Shown one piece after another: positions 38,301 to 51,010 of a stretch of 64,000 bases of DNA. The DNA is from Arabidopsis thaliana. Taxonomy: Eukaryota; Streptophyta; Magnoliopsida; Brassicales; Brassicaceae. Within the stretch, counting starts at the first letter, position 1. Each line of letters starts with the position of its first letter. The DNA is taken from assembly GCF_000001735.4 (NCBI RefSeq), contig NC_003075.7:9983001-10047000 (forward strand), in the 5' to 3' direction. The position numbers and the translations under genes were made by a program. Below the pieces are notes generated by a model that was not told where the DNA came from, did not search any database, and was given only the letters and a program-made list of their open reading frames with translations.

Positions 38301-39174
38301 TTATTATTTAGTTTGCTATCTGAACAAAACATTTAATTAGTCACATATCTTTGGTGGAGCCGAACGGAATAAACTATGGTCAAAGTTTGGGGGGAATTCG
38401 GAATTTCCGAATCGATAAATATTATTGGAATATATATTGGAAAGGTCGCTTGAAGACTACATTATGTTCTTATATTATTACATGCTTTTCTACATTAAAA
38501 TGTATCTAGTATTTTGTTCCGGCTAATCTCCTAAAGTAAAATATACTTTTTGTTTTGGTCAATTTACTTAATGCCTAATTGATCAGAATTTATTATTCCG
38601 GCGGTTTGTATTTCATTGATGTGTTACGTGTACTAGTTAATACTGATTTTCTCTTATTTTATCCATTCAAATATGAGATGATATATATTGTTAAAAAAAC
38701 AATAACTAACGTTTAATTTCTTAAAAGCTCTAACAACATCATAAGTCATAACGCAAACGTCAAAGAGAATAATTAAAAATAGTTATCAACTATCTAACTC
38801 TATATTAAGGAAGAGAGACGATCACGAAAAGTAAGTAAGTGACTTGTATATATATAAGTGAGATCTAAAAAATCCATAACGGTATTTGGAATTTCACCAG
38901 TTTTGTTCTCCTCTCTCTTCGTTGCCTCACTTCTGTATCTCCCTCTTTTGGTCCTTCTAGAAACTCTCTTAAGATTCTCATAATTTTACAGTCTGGATTT
39001 TATTTTGTTACCAATTTGTTTTTTTTCAAGAACGCGTATCAAATTTTGATATCTCTTGCTACGCAATAACCTTCCCTTATATATAAAGCCTTCTCTATTT
39101 TTATTTCCATCTCCTTCCTTATAGATCCCGTGAAAGTTTTTATATTACCTAACTTTTTTTTCCCTAGGATAACT
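35322..39174. other. Gene-poor AT-rich intergenic DNA upstream of ABCB9
   Basis: No coding gene is recognised. It contains a 34-bp tandem repeat (36563-36644) and A/T runs near 36890-36920. The last few hundred bases form the leader and promoter of ABCB9. Confidence 0.5.
36563..36644. repeat. 34-bp tandem repeat, about 2.4 copies
   Basis: A unit starting ttgtcaaccattctttatac begins at 36563, 36597 and 36631, with the first two units identical and the third partial. Confidence 0.92.
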
Positions 39175-39204
39175 ATGAAAAAAGAGGAGGAAAGAAAAGA
39201 AAGA

Positions 39205-42200
39205 ATGGAGGAGAAATCTTCGAAGAAGAATGATGGTGGAAATCAGAAAGTGTCGTTTTTCAAACTCTTTTCGTTCGCCGACAAAACCGACGTAGTTTTG
39301 ATGACCGTCGGGACTATTGCCGCCGCGGGTAACGGCCTTACTCAGCCGTTCATGACTCTAATCTTTGGCCAGCTCATTAACGCCTTTGGCACCACCGATC
39401 CAGATCATATGGTTAGAGAAGTGTGGAAGGTTAGGGTTTTTTTCTTTTAATTTTGATTATTTATTAATTAATTTGGGTTTGATTAGATTATCGAGCCGGG
39501 TCAAGATTTTCTCGATCAAGAAATAAAACATCCTTGATTTTAGGATTAGGGTGAATAATAATCTTGATTTGAGTTATTACTTATTCCATTTGAGTTATTT
39601 CGGCTTATTAATCTACAATTTTGATTATAAAAAAAAATTATGATGTAACTTAAATAGTAAACACCCTTAAATTTCTGCTTTAAAAAATCACATTGATTGA
39701 TCTAATTACACTTTATTTCTTTAGATGAGTTACATGAAATTTTCATGATAAATACATTAATGGAGTTTACTGTTTTCTTTGTCTTGAAGATATAGACAAA
39801 GATACTGTTTATTTTAGCCTTTACTTTAAAGTTAAAGATTGAAAGCAACTTTAGTTTTCATTTTTTGGAATTTGGCGTGGAAAATAATCGAATGATTTAG
39901 TAACTAATTCATCAAACTTATGACTTTTACAGGTTGCTGTAAAGTTTATATACCTTGCAGTATACTCTTGTGTCGTCGCATTCCTCCGTAAGCTTACTAC
40001 TCTCTGTTTATTTTGCCCTAACTTGTATTCCAATTTAACAATTTCTTTTGCAAATTCTTTAACAGAGGTATCATGCTGGATGGTAACGGGAGAACGTCAA
40101 TCCGCCACAATTCGTGGTCTATACCTTAAAACGATATTAAGACAAGATATTGGCTATTTCGATACTGAGACAAACACCGGAGAGGTTATCGGAAGAATGT
40201 CTGGAGACACAATTTTGATTCAAGACGCCATGGGAGAAAAGGTTTTTTGAACTAAATTTAATCACAAACAAATTATTTCTTGCGGCGCAAGATACTGAAG
40301 AAAAACTGTTGATTTTGATGCACAGGTTGGCAAATTCACACAACTACTATGTACTTTCCTTGGAGGATTCGCGATTGCGTTTTATAAAGGCCCGCTTTTA
40401 GCTGGTGTTCTTTGCAGTTGTATCCCTCTGATTGTGATCGCAGGTGCAGCCATGTCTCTGATCATGTCTAAAATGGCTGGTCGTGGTCAAGTCGCTTACG
40501 CAGAGGCTGGAAACGTAGTTGAACAAACCGTTGGAGCCATTAGAACAGTGAGTTTTCTCTTCTTTTCTTTTTCTCCTTTCCAAAAATTAATCGCGATTTT
40601 TTTGGCTCTCTTAGGTAGTAGCGTTTACGGGAGAGAAACAAGCAACGGAAAAATACGAAAGCAAGCTCGAGATCGCTTACAAGACAGTGGTTCAACAGGG
40701 TTTGATCTCTGGTTTCGGCCTTGGTACAATGTTAGCCGTGATCTTTTGCAGCTACGGTTTAGCGGTTTGGTATGGTGCAAAGCTGATAATGGAGAAAGGT
40801 TACAATGGCGGACAAGTCATCAATGTGATTTTTGCAGTCTTGACCGGAGGAATGTGAGTTAAAAATCCTAATCCCTCAAATTGACTCATCGCTTACGATC
40901 ATAAGTGTTGATCAAGATACATTGTCTTGTCAGGTCGTTAGGGCAAACATCGCCAAGTTTGAATGCTTTCGCTGCTGGAAGAGCTGCCGCTTTCAAAATG
41001 TTCGAAACGATCAAGAGGAGTCCAAAGATTGATGCTTACGATATGAGCGGTTCTGTTCTTGAGGATATTAGAGGAGACATTGAGCTTAAAGATGTTTACT
41101 TTAGGTATCCGGCTAGGCCTGATGTTCAAATCTTTGCTGGATTCTCACTCTTTGTACCAAATGGCAAGACGGTGGCTTTGGTGGGACAGAGCGGAAGCGG
41201 AAAATCGACGGTTATCAGTCTAATCGAAAGGTTCTATGATCCGGAGTCAGGACAAGTATTGATAGACAACATTGATTTGAAGAAACTTCAGCTCAAATGG
41301 ATAAGAAGCAAAATCGGTTTGGTTAGCCAAGAACCTGTCTTGTTTGCGACCACGATAAAGGAGAACATTGCTTATGGGAAAGAAGACGCGACTGATCAAG
41401 AGATTCGAACTGCGATTGAGCTCGCTAATGCGGCTAAATTCATTGATAAACTCCCACAGGTACCTTCAAATTTCAATACAGAAACTACTATTAGAAGAAT
41501 TTGTATTCGTTGCATTTTCTTTTAAAATGAAATTATCTGTTTGTAGGGTTTGGATACAATGGTAGGAGAGCACGGGACACAAATGTCTGGCGGGCAGAAA
41601 CAGAGACTAGCAATCGCTAGGGCGATTTTGAAAAACCCTAAAATATTGCTTTTAGATGAAGCAACAAGCGCCTTAGACGCAGAATCCGAACGGATTGTTC
41701 AAGATGCGCTCGTGAACTTAATGTCAAACCGGACTACCGTTGTGGTCGCTCACCGGTTGACCACAATAAGAACTGCAGACGTAATCGCTGTTGTCCACCA
41801 AGGAAAAATTGTCGAGAAAGGTATAAAGTTACCGTGTGCTCAAAGTTACATATTTCGAGAACGATATTATGAACTATAAGTCTATAACTGTATAAGCAAT
41901 CAATTGTAAATATTCTACAGGAACTCACGATGAGATGATTCAAGATCCCGAGGGAGCTTATTCACAGCTTGTTCGTCTTCAAGAAGGATCAAAAGAAGAA
42001 GCTACCGAATCAGAGAGACCTGAAACAAGCTTAGACGTCGAGAGGTCAGGAAGTCTTAGGCTATCATCTGCGATGAGAAGATCCGTTAGCCGGAATTCAT
42101 CGAGCAGCCGCCATTCTTTCTCTCTCGCTTCCAATATGTTCTTTCCGGGAGTTAACGTCAACCAAACCGACGAGATGGAAGACGAGGAAAACAACGTGAG

Positions 42201-44280
42201 GCACAAGAAAGTGTCATTAAAACGACTTGCTCACCTTAACAAACCGGAAATTCCGGTTTTGGTACTCGGTTCAATTGCTGCAATGGTTCATGGAACGGTG
42301 TTTCCCATCTTCGGTTTATTGCTTTCCAGCTCAATCAATATGTTCTATGAACCAGCAAAGATACTGAAGAAAGATTCACATTTTTGGGCGCTGATTTATA
42401 TCGCTCTCGGTTTAACCAATTTCGTCATGATCCCGGTCCAAAACTATTTCTTTGGAATCGCTGGAGGGAAATTGATTAAACGCATCCGATCAATGTGTTT
42501 TGATAAAGTGGTTCATCAAGAAATCAGTTGGTTCGATGACACAGCCAATTCCAGGTACTATAACTTTATATATATAATTAACCGCCGTATTTTGTATGTT
42601 TTGATTCTAATATTTATTTGCGTTTTGTTACCCCCGGTGCGATTGGAGCGAGAATGTTCCACGGATGCTTCAACAGTGAGGAGTTTGGTAGGAGATGCAT
42701 TGGCGTTAATAGTACAAAACATAGCTACTGTAACCACTGGGTTGATAATAGCGTTTACAGCGAATTGGATCCTAGCTCTCATAGTTCTTGCTCTCTCACC
42801 ATTTATTGTCATCCAAGGATATGCTCAAACCAAGTTCTTGACTGGTTTCAGCGCTGATGCTAAGGTTTTAATATAGTGGTTACAACATTTTTTTGAATAT
42901 ATCCCGGTTTAGTCGCGATTTCGGGTTTACTGATCGATTTTTTTTCTGGTTTAGGCGATGTATGAAGAAGCGAGTCAAGTGGCGAATGATGCAGTGAGCA
43001 GCATAAGAACGGTTGCATCTTTCTGTGCAGAGGAGAAAGTGATGGATTTATACCAACAAAAATGCGATGGACCGAAGAAGAACGGTGTCCGGTTAGGTCT
43101 TTTGAGCGGTGCTGGTTTCGGTTTCTCATTCTTTTTCCTCTATTGCATCAATTGTGTATGTTTCGTCAGTGGTGCCGGGTTGATTCAAATTGGTAAAGCC
43201 ACATTTGGTGAAGTCTTCAAGGTAAGATGAGAAACATTTCTCGGTTTAATTAAGATCTGGTTCGGTTTAGTGATCTTGAGAGTGTATTTTTTACAGGTTT
43301 TCTTTGCATTGACGATTATGGCGATTGGAGTTTCTCAAACGAGTGCTATGGCACCTGATTCAAACAAAGCTAAAGACTCTGCAGCTTCGATTTTCGATAT
43401 TCTCGATAGTACACCGAAGATTGATTCTAGCTCTGATGAAGGTACAACGTTACAAAACGTTAATGGTGATATCGAATTCCGACATGTTAGTTTCCGATAC
43501 CCAATGCGACCGGACGTTCAGATTTTCAGAGATTTGTGCTTGACTATCCCTTCTGGAAAGGTAAAAAACAGAGCTTTTTAATTACCGGTTAAATCTGGTT
43601 CACCGGTTAATATTGGTTATTGGTTGTTTTTTCAGACCGTTGCACTTGTTGGAGAGAGCGGGAGCGGGAAATCAACGGTGATAAGCATGATTGAGAGGTT
43701 TTATAATCCAGATTCAGGCAAGATTTTGATCGATCAGGTGGAGATTCAGACATTTAAATTGAGTTGGTTAAGGCAACAGATGGGTTTGGTTAGTCAAGAA
43801 CCGATTTTGTTCAACGAGACGATCAGATCAAACATAGCTTATGGTAAAACCGGTGGAGCCACAGAGGAAGAGATTATAGCAGCAGCAAAAGCCGCAAACG
43901 CACATAACTTCATCAGCTCATTGCCTCAGGGTTACGATACGTCGGTTGGAGAACGCGGTGTTCAGCTATCGGGCGGTCAGAAACAGAGGATTGCGATTGC
44001 GCGCGCGATTTTGAAAGATCCTAAGATTTTGTTGCTTGATGAAGCGACGAGTGCATTGGACGCAGAATCTGAGCGTGTTGTTCAGGATGCACTTGATCGA
44101 GTTATGGTTAATCGAACCACTGTAGTTGTGGCTCATCGGCTTACGACGATTAAGAACGCAGACGTGATCGCGGTTGTGAAAAACGGAGTTATTGCTGAGA
44201 AAGGAAGGCATGAGACACTGATGAAGATTTCAGGTGGTGCTTATGCTTCTCTTGTCACTCTGCACATGAGTGCAAATTAA
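39205..44280 (+). CDS. ABCB9: ABC transporter B family member 9 / P-glycoprotein 9 (probable AT4G18050)
   Basis: Full-size P-glycoprotein with two membrane domains and two ATPase domains, expected in the plasma membrane; relatives move auxin or other organic compounds. Exons: 39205-39429, 39933-39987, 40066-40241, 40326-40547, 40615-40853, 40934-41459, 41547-41820, 41921-42554, 42681-42864, 42955-43221, 43297-43560, 43636-44280, giving 1236 residues. An in-frame ATG at 39175 would add 10. NBD1 has [23 protein letters not shown] and [15 protein letters not shown]2 has [23 protein letters not shown] and the same Walker B. After SWFDDTANS the family continues SGAIGAR-STDAS; that coding DNA is present at 42636-42675, but the AG acceptor expected before it is absent and one extra base breaks its frame. 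My model therefore uses the next workable AG (42679-42680), dropping about 15 residues. If the 126 bases stay in the mRNA the frame is open and gives 1278 residues. Confidence 0.9.
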
Positions 44281-44667
44281 GAGACTTTTTGTTTTTGGTT
44301 GGAATGAAAGAGAGAATTTTTGGAATTGATTCGTTAATTTTGTCCATTGGAACTCATAAATTTGAGACAAACAGATCCTTTTACTTCGAGCTTTAAAAGC
44401 CTCGTACCACACTAATTGAATTCTTTGGGTTTGCTTTCTAACAAAGTGCGTTCCAAATGTTAGAAACGTTTCATTTGTTCCTTTTCTTGTTATCTTCATT
44501 AAGAACACTCTTCAATAAGAAGAATCAATAAAACATTTTTTGGAGGTAAACTCTATTTTGGATCAACAAATATGAACAAGAGTAGTAGTTTGTTGGGGAC
44601 AGGACATAACTGAAACAAAGTTTTCAGACACAAATGTAAGAAAAAATGAAATCTTTGAAGAAGAGAC

Positions 44668-46662
44668 TCAGTAAACTTCAGCAGCAAAGTTGGTAGTGGG
44701 AAGTCTCTGTCGCTTCTCAATGTAAGCCATAGGAAACCAACCAGCTTTGCCTTTGCATTCTCCTTCAGCCCAACCGGTTTGGCTCACCTGAGAATACGAA
44801 AGAAAAACAGCACACAGAGAGTTAAGTTTCATGCTCTCTCACTACAGAAGTTAGTTCTTTGATACTAGTAAGAAGATGTGAACCTTTCGGACAACGATGT
44901 AATCTCCTTTGTCCAAGTCTAACTCTTTCTCTGAAGCAGCGGAAAATGGATGAATCACCTGCGAGAGAACATATATGTTGCTTATGGAGAGTCTTTTTCT
45001 TTCTGTGAGATATGCGATGATAATATTACGGAAGATAAAACTTACTTCAGCAAGAAAGTATGACGTTTTCTCTGAGCCGTTCTCTGTTGGAATCGCAGGA
45101 GGAGCAGATTCTTTGTGTTGTTTCTCGGTTACCATCTACGCGGTAAGACCAAAAGTGTGAGCCTTTGATGAGAAAAAGATGTGGGAAAGATTCATCCAAT
45201 ACTAACCTCGGCTTCAATGTCACTGAGGATGGCTGCTATTCTTAAGTGATAATTCTTCTCCCCTTCAACCTAGAATAAGCGATAAGGTAAATAGTAATCT
45301 GCATATGACAAAAAAATCCAGTGTGTGTGTATGTAAAACATACCATAGCCACAAGCCTCTGGAAAGTGAGTCTATGTTGCTGTGATTCAACAGCGGCTAA
45401 TGCAGCAGTTGCTTCTTTACCAAGGACTGCCATATTTGCTTTTAGCTCTTGCATTTTTGCTTCCGCTAGTTGAAGCTTTGCTACGTTTTCTGGAATCGGA
45501 GCTTCTCTTACACGTGCTTGCCGTCTAGAGACTTCCGTTGCCTGTTTTGCTTTTAAGTTTTAACTTACATTACAAAATAAAATAGCCAACATCATCATAG
45601 AACTAAGATCTTAAGATGATTACATGTGTCTCTGCTTCTTGTCTCATGCGGCTGTAACGTTGAGCAAGATGACGAGCATCTTCAAGAGGAGAACCGGCAA
45701 CCATAGCTCTTAGAGGATCCAAAACCTTAACGGCATTTAACAAAAAGGTTTTCTCTTGTTATCTACTAGATTTAATTCTACGTAAACATACTAAGATTAA
45801 ACACAGATAATCCAAGCCGAACCTGAGAAGCCAAAAGCTTGTTGAAGTCTTCTTGTTCTTTGTCTACATGTTTCCGTGCATCACCGTATATAGCTGCAGC
45901 CTTGGCCAGTATATTCTCATCAATGTTCTGACTATTTTCGTTCCCATACCTACAACAGTCTTCAGACAACTTGGTTCCTGAAATTTTAAAGAATATTAAA
46001 AGAAAACTCACAAAAGTATCATAGTATAACTTAATTCAATGATAGGTAACACAAAACAGACACTCATAAGTAGTTAAGTACCTGCTTCAATGTGTCTGAG
46101 CCCGATCGTGGTAAATGCCTCAGCTGCTTTAACAATATCTCTCTGGAACTCCTGAAAGTGACAATAACATATGTTTGAGGGTATTGTGCTACGATGAATC
46201 ATACTGAAACCTTCTCCCCCAACAATGAACTCATATAAAATGTGACAATGCCATTAGGTCAATATCAGTCAAACCTTTGCAGAACGAGTAGAGCGGTAAA
46301 GTTTATCGAGTTGATGATGCCTTTGCATTTCAAGCTCATCAATCACCATTACATCTGAGCTTTCATAACCAGTCCCACTGAATTGCTTTATCACAGCCTA
46401 CATTCCCCATTACCACACATCAATCAACACATCATCACAACCAAGATTGTGTAACTCTATAATACTCAATAATATACAAATCAAAACCCATCAAAAAGTT
46501 TCCATTTTTTTTAATCCAAATTAGCAACAAAGAACCTAAATTGAGCTTCGTTTCGCTGAATCGGTAACAGTGAAACTAGTTGCGGCGATGAAAAGGAATT
46601 ACCAGTTGCTGCTTTGCGACTTGGTCTCTAAGCTTACTCGCTTGTCTTCTAAACGCATCCAT
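44668..46662 (-). CDS. SH3P3: SH3 domain protein SH3P3 (probable AT4G18060)
   Basis: Ten minus-strand exons (46603-46662, 46275-46397, 46082-46151, 45823-45977, 45624-45725, 45344-45541, 45207-45269, 45046-45135, 44884-44958, 44668-44787) sum to 1056 nt and 351 residues. The N-terminal two thirds is helical and BAR-like (MDAFRRQASKLRDQVAKQQ, HHQLDKLYRSTRSAKEFQRD, RMRQEAETHATEVSRRQARV). The C-terminus, about residues 283-337, is an SH3 domain: AEVIHPFSAASEKELDLDKG, then GWAEGECKGKAGWFPMAYIE. Related AtSH3P proteins act in clathrin-coated vesicle and autophagosome traffic and bind Pro-rich partners such as dynamin or auxilin; that role is inferred from family. It converges on ABCB9, with under 400 bases between the stop codons. 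Confidence 0.95.
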
Positions 46663-47838
46663 TGTCACTTCTCCTCTTGATTTCCCCAAATTGATTCAGA
46701 GATACCAAAAAGAGACAAGCTTTAAAGGATTTTGAGTGGAATTGAGAAATCTCAATTAGATCAGAACAGTTTAAAAACTGACAAAGCAGATCAGATCTGA
46801 TTCAGTAGAAATGTATGTTCTTCTTCGACTCGATGTGTCACTGATTATCCCTCTGAGAAAATCAGTCAATCACAGAGCACACACATCGATCTAAGCGGGT
46901 CGGGTCGATTCGATTGATTGAACCAAACCGGTCCGGTCCGGTCTGATTAAAAGGAGCGTTCGCGATTGAATTATTTGGAAGCAGACGAGGCTTTTCTACT
47001 AAAAACCTTACGTTACGACTTACGATTATTATTGAGTAATTAATTAAAATTAGCTAAATCCGTTTGGCATAAACTGAGATTAAGTTAATTAAAACTTAAA
47101 AGTATAGGTATTAACAAAAAAACTGACATGGACAACTCATAACCACTTGTTATTTGTCCCCACTCCTCCCATATCATTTTGTCCTAACTGCCATTACATA
47201 ATTATAATCTGAAAAGACAACCTATATACTTTTTCTTTTATTTTATTATTAACGTTGCCTTTCTCAGTATAGTATAGATTCCTACTCTACCGACTTAAAA
47301 TTTCAGTGAGATATTTCATTAAATTCCATGTTCTTAAAACAGGGTTCTATTGTTGATGTAAACTTAAATCAAATTATAGTCAACCAAAAGACAAATGTAT
47401 ATTGGTATCTAAAGTACTGAATGACAACATTTTTTTGTTTTAATTTATCTATAACACAATCAAGTTGTAAAGATGATTTTGTTTGAACAAACTTTACAAA
47501 AATAATCTCTATCCATTATACTATTTCGTTAATAGCTAAATTAGTAAACCAAACGCGGAAAATAAACGAAACAAACGCGGAAACAAAATTACAAGAAGAT
47601 CAATTAGTGATTTTACAGTTAAAAAAAAGCAATAAAACTCAGAAACCCTTTCACATGTATGTATAAGAAGAATCTAAAACTTTCCCACTTCCACCAATTT
47701 GAGTTTTGAAACATTTACGGCTCGACAGAAAAGAAGACGCCATTATATTTTAACAGAGAGAAATCAAAGAGACAAAAGCCACGATCCGCCATAGCTGTTT
47801 TTGAGATCGATCCCCACCAAAGGAGCCTAGCCTAAATC
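46663..47838. other. Divergent promoter region between SH3P3 and the poly-Ser gene
   Basis: SH3P3 (minus) and the poly-serine protein gene (plus) are transcribed away from each other, so this 1.2 kb holds both promoters and leaders. Repeated cggtccggtccggt occurs near 46929. No extra gene is seen. Confidence 0.6.
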
Positions 47839-49329
47839 ATGCCTTCAGGTGCTAAGAAAAGGAAAGCTGCCAAGAAAAAGCAAGAGGAAGAACAACAACA
47901 ACAAGGATCTTCTACTCTAATCAACCTCAAATCCAACAACCATGGTTTTTAATTCTTTTAACACCCCATAATCTCACTACTACTTTCTTCTTTTTGCCTT
48001 TTTCTTCTTGTTGTTGTCTCTCTGTATCTCTCAATTATTCACTCACACCACACACGTTTAGGCCACCTTTCTTGTTTGTTTATATATTTGCTTCGCTTTA
48101 AATCTGAGTTTTTTTTTAACTTTGTTCTCTGTATAGTTTCTTCAAGTTTTGATTTTTATGGTTTTGTGCTCATTGATCTAAACAAATGGGTATCTTTTTT
48201 ACTCTTCTTTGTGTTTTGATTGGGGTTTTAGGCTCACAATTTTGGGATCTCAAGCTGTAAAAATTTGATCTTTCGGTTAATTTTAGCATGTTCTGCTTCG
48301 TAATCCATATGGGTTGAATCTAGTTTTCTGTTTTGGACTAAAGGATAGTTTTGTTTATCAGATTCATGATTATGATTGAAGTTGTTTATCATTTGCTGAG
48401 TTTTGTTTATCTCTGATGCTTTGGTTTCATTAGTAGTAGCTGTGCCTATTTTGTTTACTAGTATATGTTTCATTCTCTGGATGGTACAATAGTTAGATTT
48501 GACTTGAATAGTCAGTGTTAAGTCACTCTGTTTGTGATATTGATTGGATTTGTAAACTGATGTGCTAGATTCGAGAAGCCAAGGTGACAAGGAGAGCGAT
48601 GATGGTGTTAATGAACGCATAGAGATCACTGATTCAAGCCATGATCATGACAAGAGCTCTAGTAGCAGCAGTAGTAGTAGCAGCAGCAGCAGCAGCTCCA
48701 GCTCGGATGATGAGTCACGGGAAGTCAAGAAGATAGATGATGATAAGAAGACTGGTGATGATGTTTCTGAAGTTATTACTGTGAGTTCTGTGCCAATTCA
48801 ACCTGTGCCTATTGCTGCAGATGCTCCGTTTATGGGATTTACTGCTAATGCGATTGTAGAGAATACTGGTTTGATGGATTCAGCTGTGCCGAATGATCCC
48901 GAATCTGGAGAACTGGTTGAGATCTCGCATGTTGATACAATAGTCTCAAACGAGGCTGATGATAATTCTTTGCCTAAAGCAACTGAGATTGCTGCTGAAG
49001 TTGCTCTTGCATTTGATGAGATTAGGCAGACGTCTTCAGGTGCTACTGACTCTGATGTGAAAGAAAATGAGGGAAAAACTTCGCCTCTTCCAGAATCCAA
49101 CGGTGTTCCTGAAGGCAACATAGAGTCTAATGTTGTCATTTCTCATGAGGAAGAGGTCTTTATTGTTTACCTATTTGGTTCATCTTTTATGTTGCTCATG
49201 TTACCTAAAAGACTAACATCAGTTTTCTCTCAGGCTCCCATCTTGATACCAACACATGGAATTGCGAAAAGAACCTCATGGTTTAGTTGCTGCGGCTTGT
49301 TTGATGTGGTCACAGGATCCAGTAGATAA
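47839..49329 (+). CDS. Unknown plant protein with poly-Ser tract and C-terminal CCGLFDV motif (probable AT4G18070)
   Basis: Three plus-strand exons (47839-47944, 48569-49155, 49234-49329) give 262 residues. The start is MPSGAKKRKAAKKKQEEEQQ, a lysine-rich segment resembling a nuclear localisation signal. A 17-residue serine run follows, encoded by AGC/AGT/TCC/TCG codons at about 48655-48705, then an acidic, low-complexity middle. The end is TSWFSCCGLFDVVTGSSR, a Cys-Cys motif seen at the C-terminus of several plant proteins of unknown role. I do not recognise a catalytic domain. Introns are GT-AG; the first is 624 bases. The frame is intact. Confidence 0.82.
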
Positions 49330-50209
49330 ACTCAGGTAACTTCTCTGTTTTATGTGAAAACATCGTCGGATGCATAATCTCTCTTTTTGTTTCATGAGTC
49401 TATTATCTATATGTGATTCTTAGTTCATGGACAACAACCATACATGGAAGCATTTCCTTCATTATTTCTGTAGCAAGAGTCTATAAACATCAATGGTACT
49501 GTCAATTTAGCTGCGAGTAAAATAGCCTCCTGCATTGCTGTCTGAAAACTCACATGTCTTGAGTCACTGATGAGTTATATTTTCTATGTAATAGCAGAAA
49601 CAGTGTGTTGCCTACAAATTGGAAGCTGCAGAAGTGTTATAGCGGCGAAGAATTATCGGTTTCCTCTCTCGATCACCTGTGAAAATTCAGTAACTTGATG
49701 AATGAATGTCTCTCAAATCACAAATTTTCTCAAATGATAGAGTACTCATCTTCTAGTAATATTCAGAACAGATATGCTTACAATTTCTGCTCTTTATATA
49801 TGTCCTTACCAAGTTCTTTTTAGTTTTTCATTCTGTCATTCGTTTTGATATGTACCATTTTCTTGTCTGTTATTGTTTCGTTCTCTCAGCTTATGAGACT
49901 TTGAGACTGTTTAATATAGATATTTGCTTCATACATGACCGGTATTTTAAAATTAATATATCTATATATGCCACAAATTGGATTCGTGTTAGTAACACGG
50001 TGTTACACACGGTTTCCACATTTCTTGCAGATACAGTTGATGGATACAATATGCGAAAATTCTTAGCATTCGTATGAAGCGTGTGTAAGAACCTACATTG
50101 TTTTTATTTCTAGAGAACAAAAAACTTTACACAAAATTTACCAATCAAAGTCTACAAAAAAATCTCTGGTCCAAGAACAGTAGAAATCCAGAATCATGCT
50201 TCTAATCAT
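49330..50209. other. Convergent 3' flanks
   Basis: The 3' flank of the poly-Ser gene and that of the minus-strand frame ending at 50210. A 75-codon plus frame at 49850-50077 has no recognisable feature. Confidence 0.55.
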
Positions 50210-50956
50210 TCACAGCTCCTGTAATGCCTCTGCTTGAAACAGAGACTGCCATATCTCTAGTAAGTAAGATCCAATCACTGATCTCCCAAATCTGTTATCA
50301 GCAATGACCCTATTCATGAGCTTTATTCTTAGCAAACTATCAAACCTTTCTGACTTCGAAAACGACTCATAATCCGTGGAAACCGATCTGTAAACCTGTT
50401 GCTTCATCTCTGCTAGCTTCAGCTCTATCTTCATCAACACTTTTTGGCAATCTTCAAACAGAGAATCTAAATCAGAAAGCTTGAGTCTTTCACACTGTCT
50501 CTTTTCCAGAGCCAAAACAATCTTTCCCAAGGCTCTAGTTGCATCTGCACAAAGACGAATGAAATCATCATACCGAAAAATAGATTCAGGAAGGTCCACA
50601 TTATGTTCCTTGTTCTCCTTCTTCCAGATCACTACTCCAAAGACTTCCTCGAGCTTTCCTATGACTACACTTGTACCCGTATCGTCTTCATTGACCCCTA
50701 ATAGCTTTGTACACAGACTGTACTCTCCAGTTTCACCAGCAAGAATCTCAATAGGTATCAAAAACATAAATTCCGCCACAAGAAACGAAAGCTCCACTCC
50801 AAATCTAACAGCTTTCCTTCTCCTCTTCATCAGATCCTCAAGTCGTTCTGTCAAATTCTCGATCAAATACATCCGTCTATTATACCCCAAACAATTACGT
50901 TTAGTCACACCTGAATCTTGTTCAGTCCTCTCCATTTTTACCACCATTGGAGTCAT
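50210..50956 (-). CDS. Unknown protein, distal half of a frame split by TGA
   Basis: A 248-codon intronless minus-strand frame starting MTPMVVKMERTEQDSGVTKR. It is predicted to be largely helical, with KRRRKAVRFGVELSFLVAEF, MFLIPIEILAGETGEYSLC and a segment ending GRSVIGSYLLEIWQSLFQAE. I do not recognise the family. It lies in the same frame as the 278-codon frame at 51011-51847; reading between them gives VAEAEKEETRDIKEKKKL without another stop. With only about 50 bases between the two there is no room for a promoter. I infer this is the second half of one ancestral protein, or a downstream cistron that is poorly translated. Confidence 0.65.
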   Translation of the reverse strand: MTPMVVKMERTEQDSGVTKRNCLGYNRRMYLIENLTERLEDLMKRRRKAVRFGVELSFLVAEFMFLIPIEILAGETGEYSLCTKLLGVNEDDTGTSVVIGKLEEVFGVVIWKKENKEHNVDLPESIFRYDDFIRLCADATRALGKIVLALEKRQCERLKLSDLDSLFEDCQKVLMKIELKLAEMKQQVYRSVSTDYESFSKSERFDSLLRIKLMNRVIADNRFGRSVIGSYLLEIWQSLFQAEALQEL

Positions 50957-51010
50957 CAACTTCTTCTTCTCCTTTATATCTCTCGTTTCTTCCTTCTCTG
51001 CTTCTGCAAC

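Noticed and set aside
39130..39174. Upstream extension of the ABCB9 frame
   Set aside because: The extension starts with GTG, not ATG; ATG codons at 39175 and 39205 are better starts.
42618..42857. 79-codon plus-strand frame in ABCB9
   Set aside because: Alternative frame created by the extra base downstream of GAIGAR; it does not lead back to the transporter frame.
48234..48629. 131-codon minus-strand frame
   Set aside because: Covers the first intron and exon 2 start of the poly-Ser gene on the opposite strand; no recognisable features.
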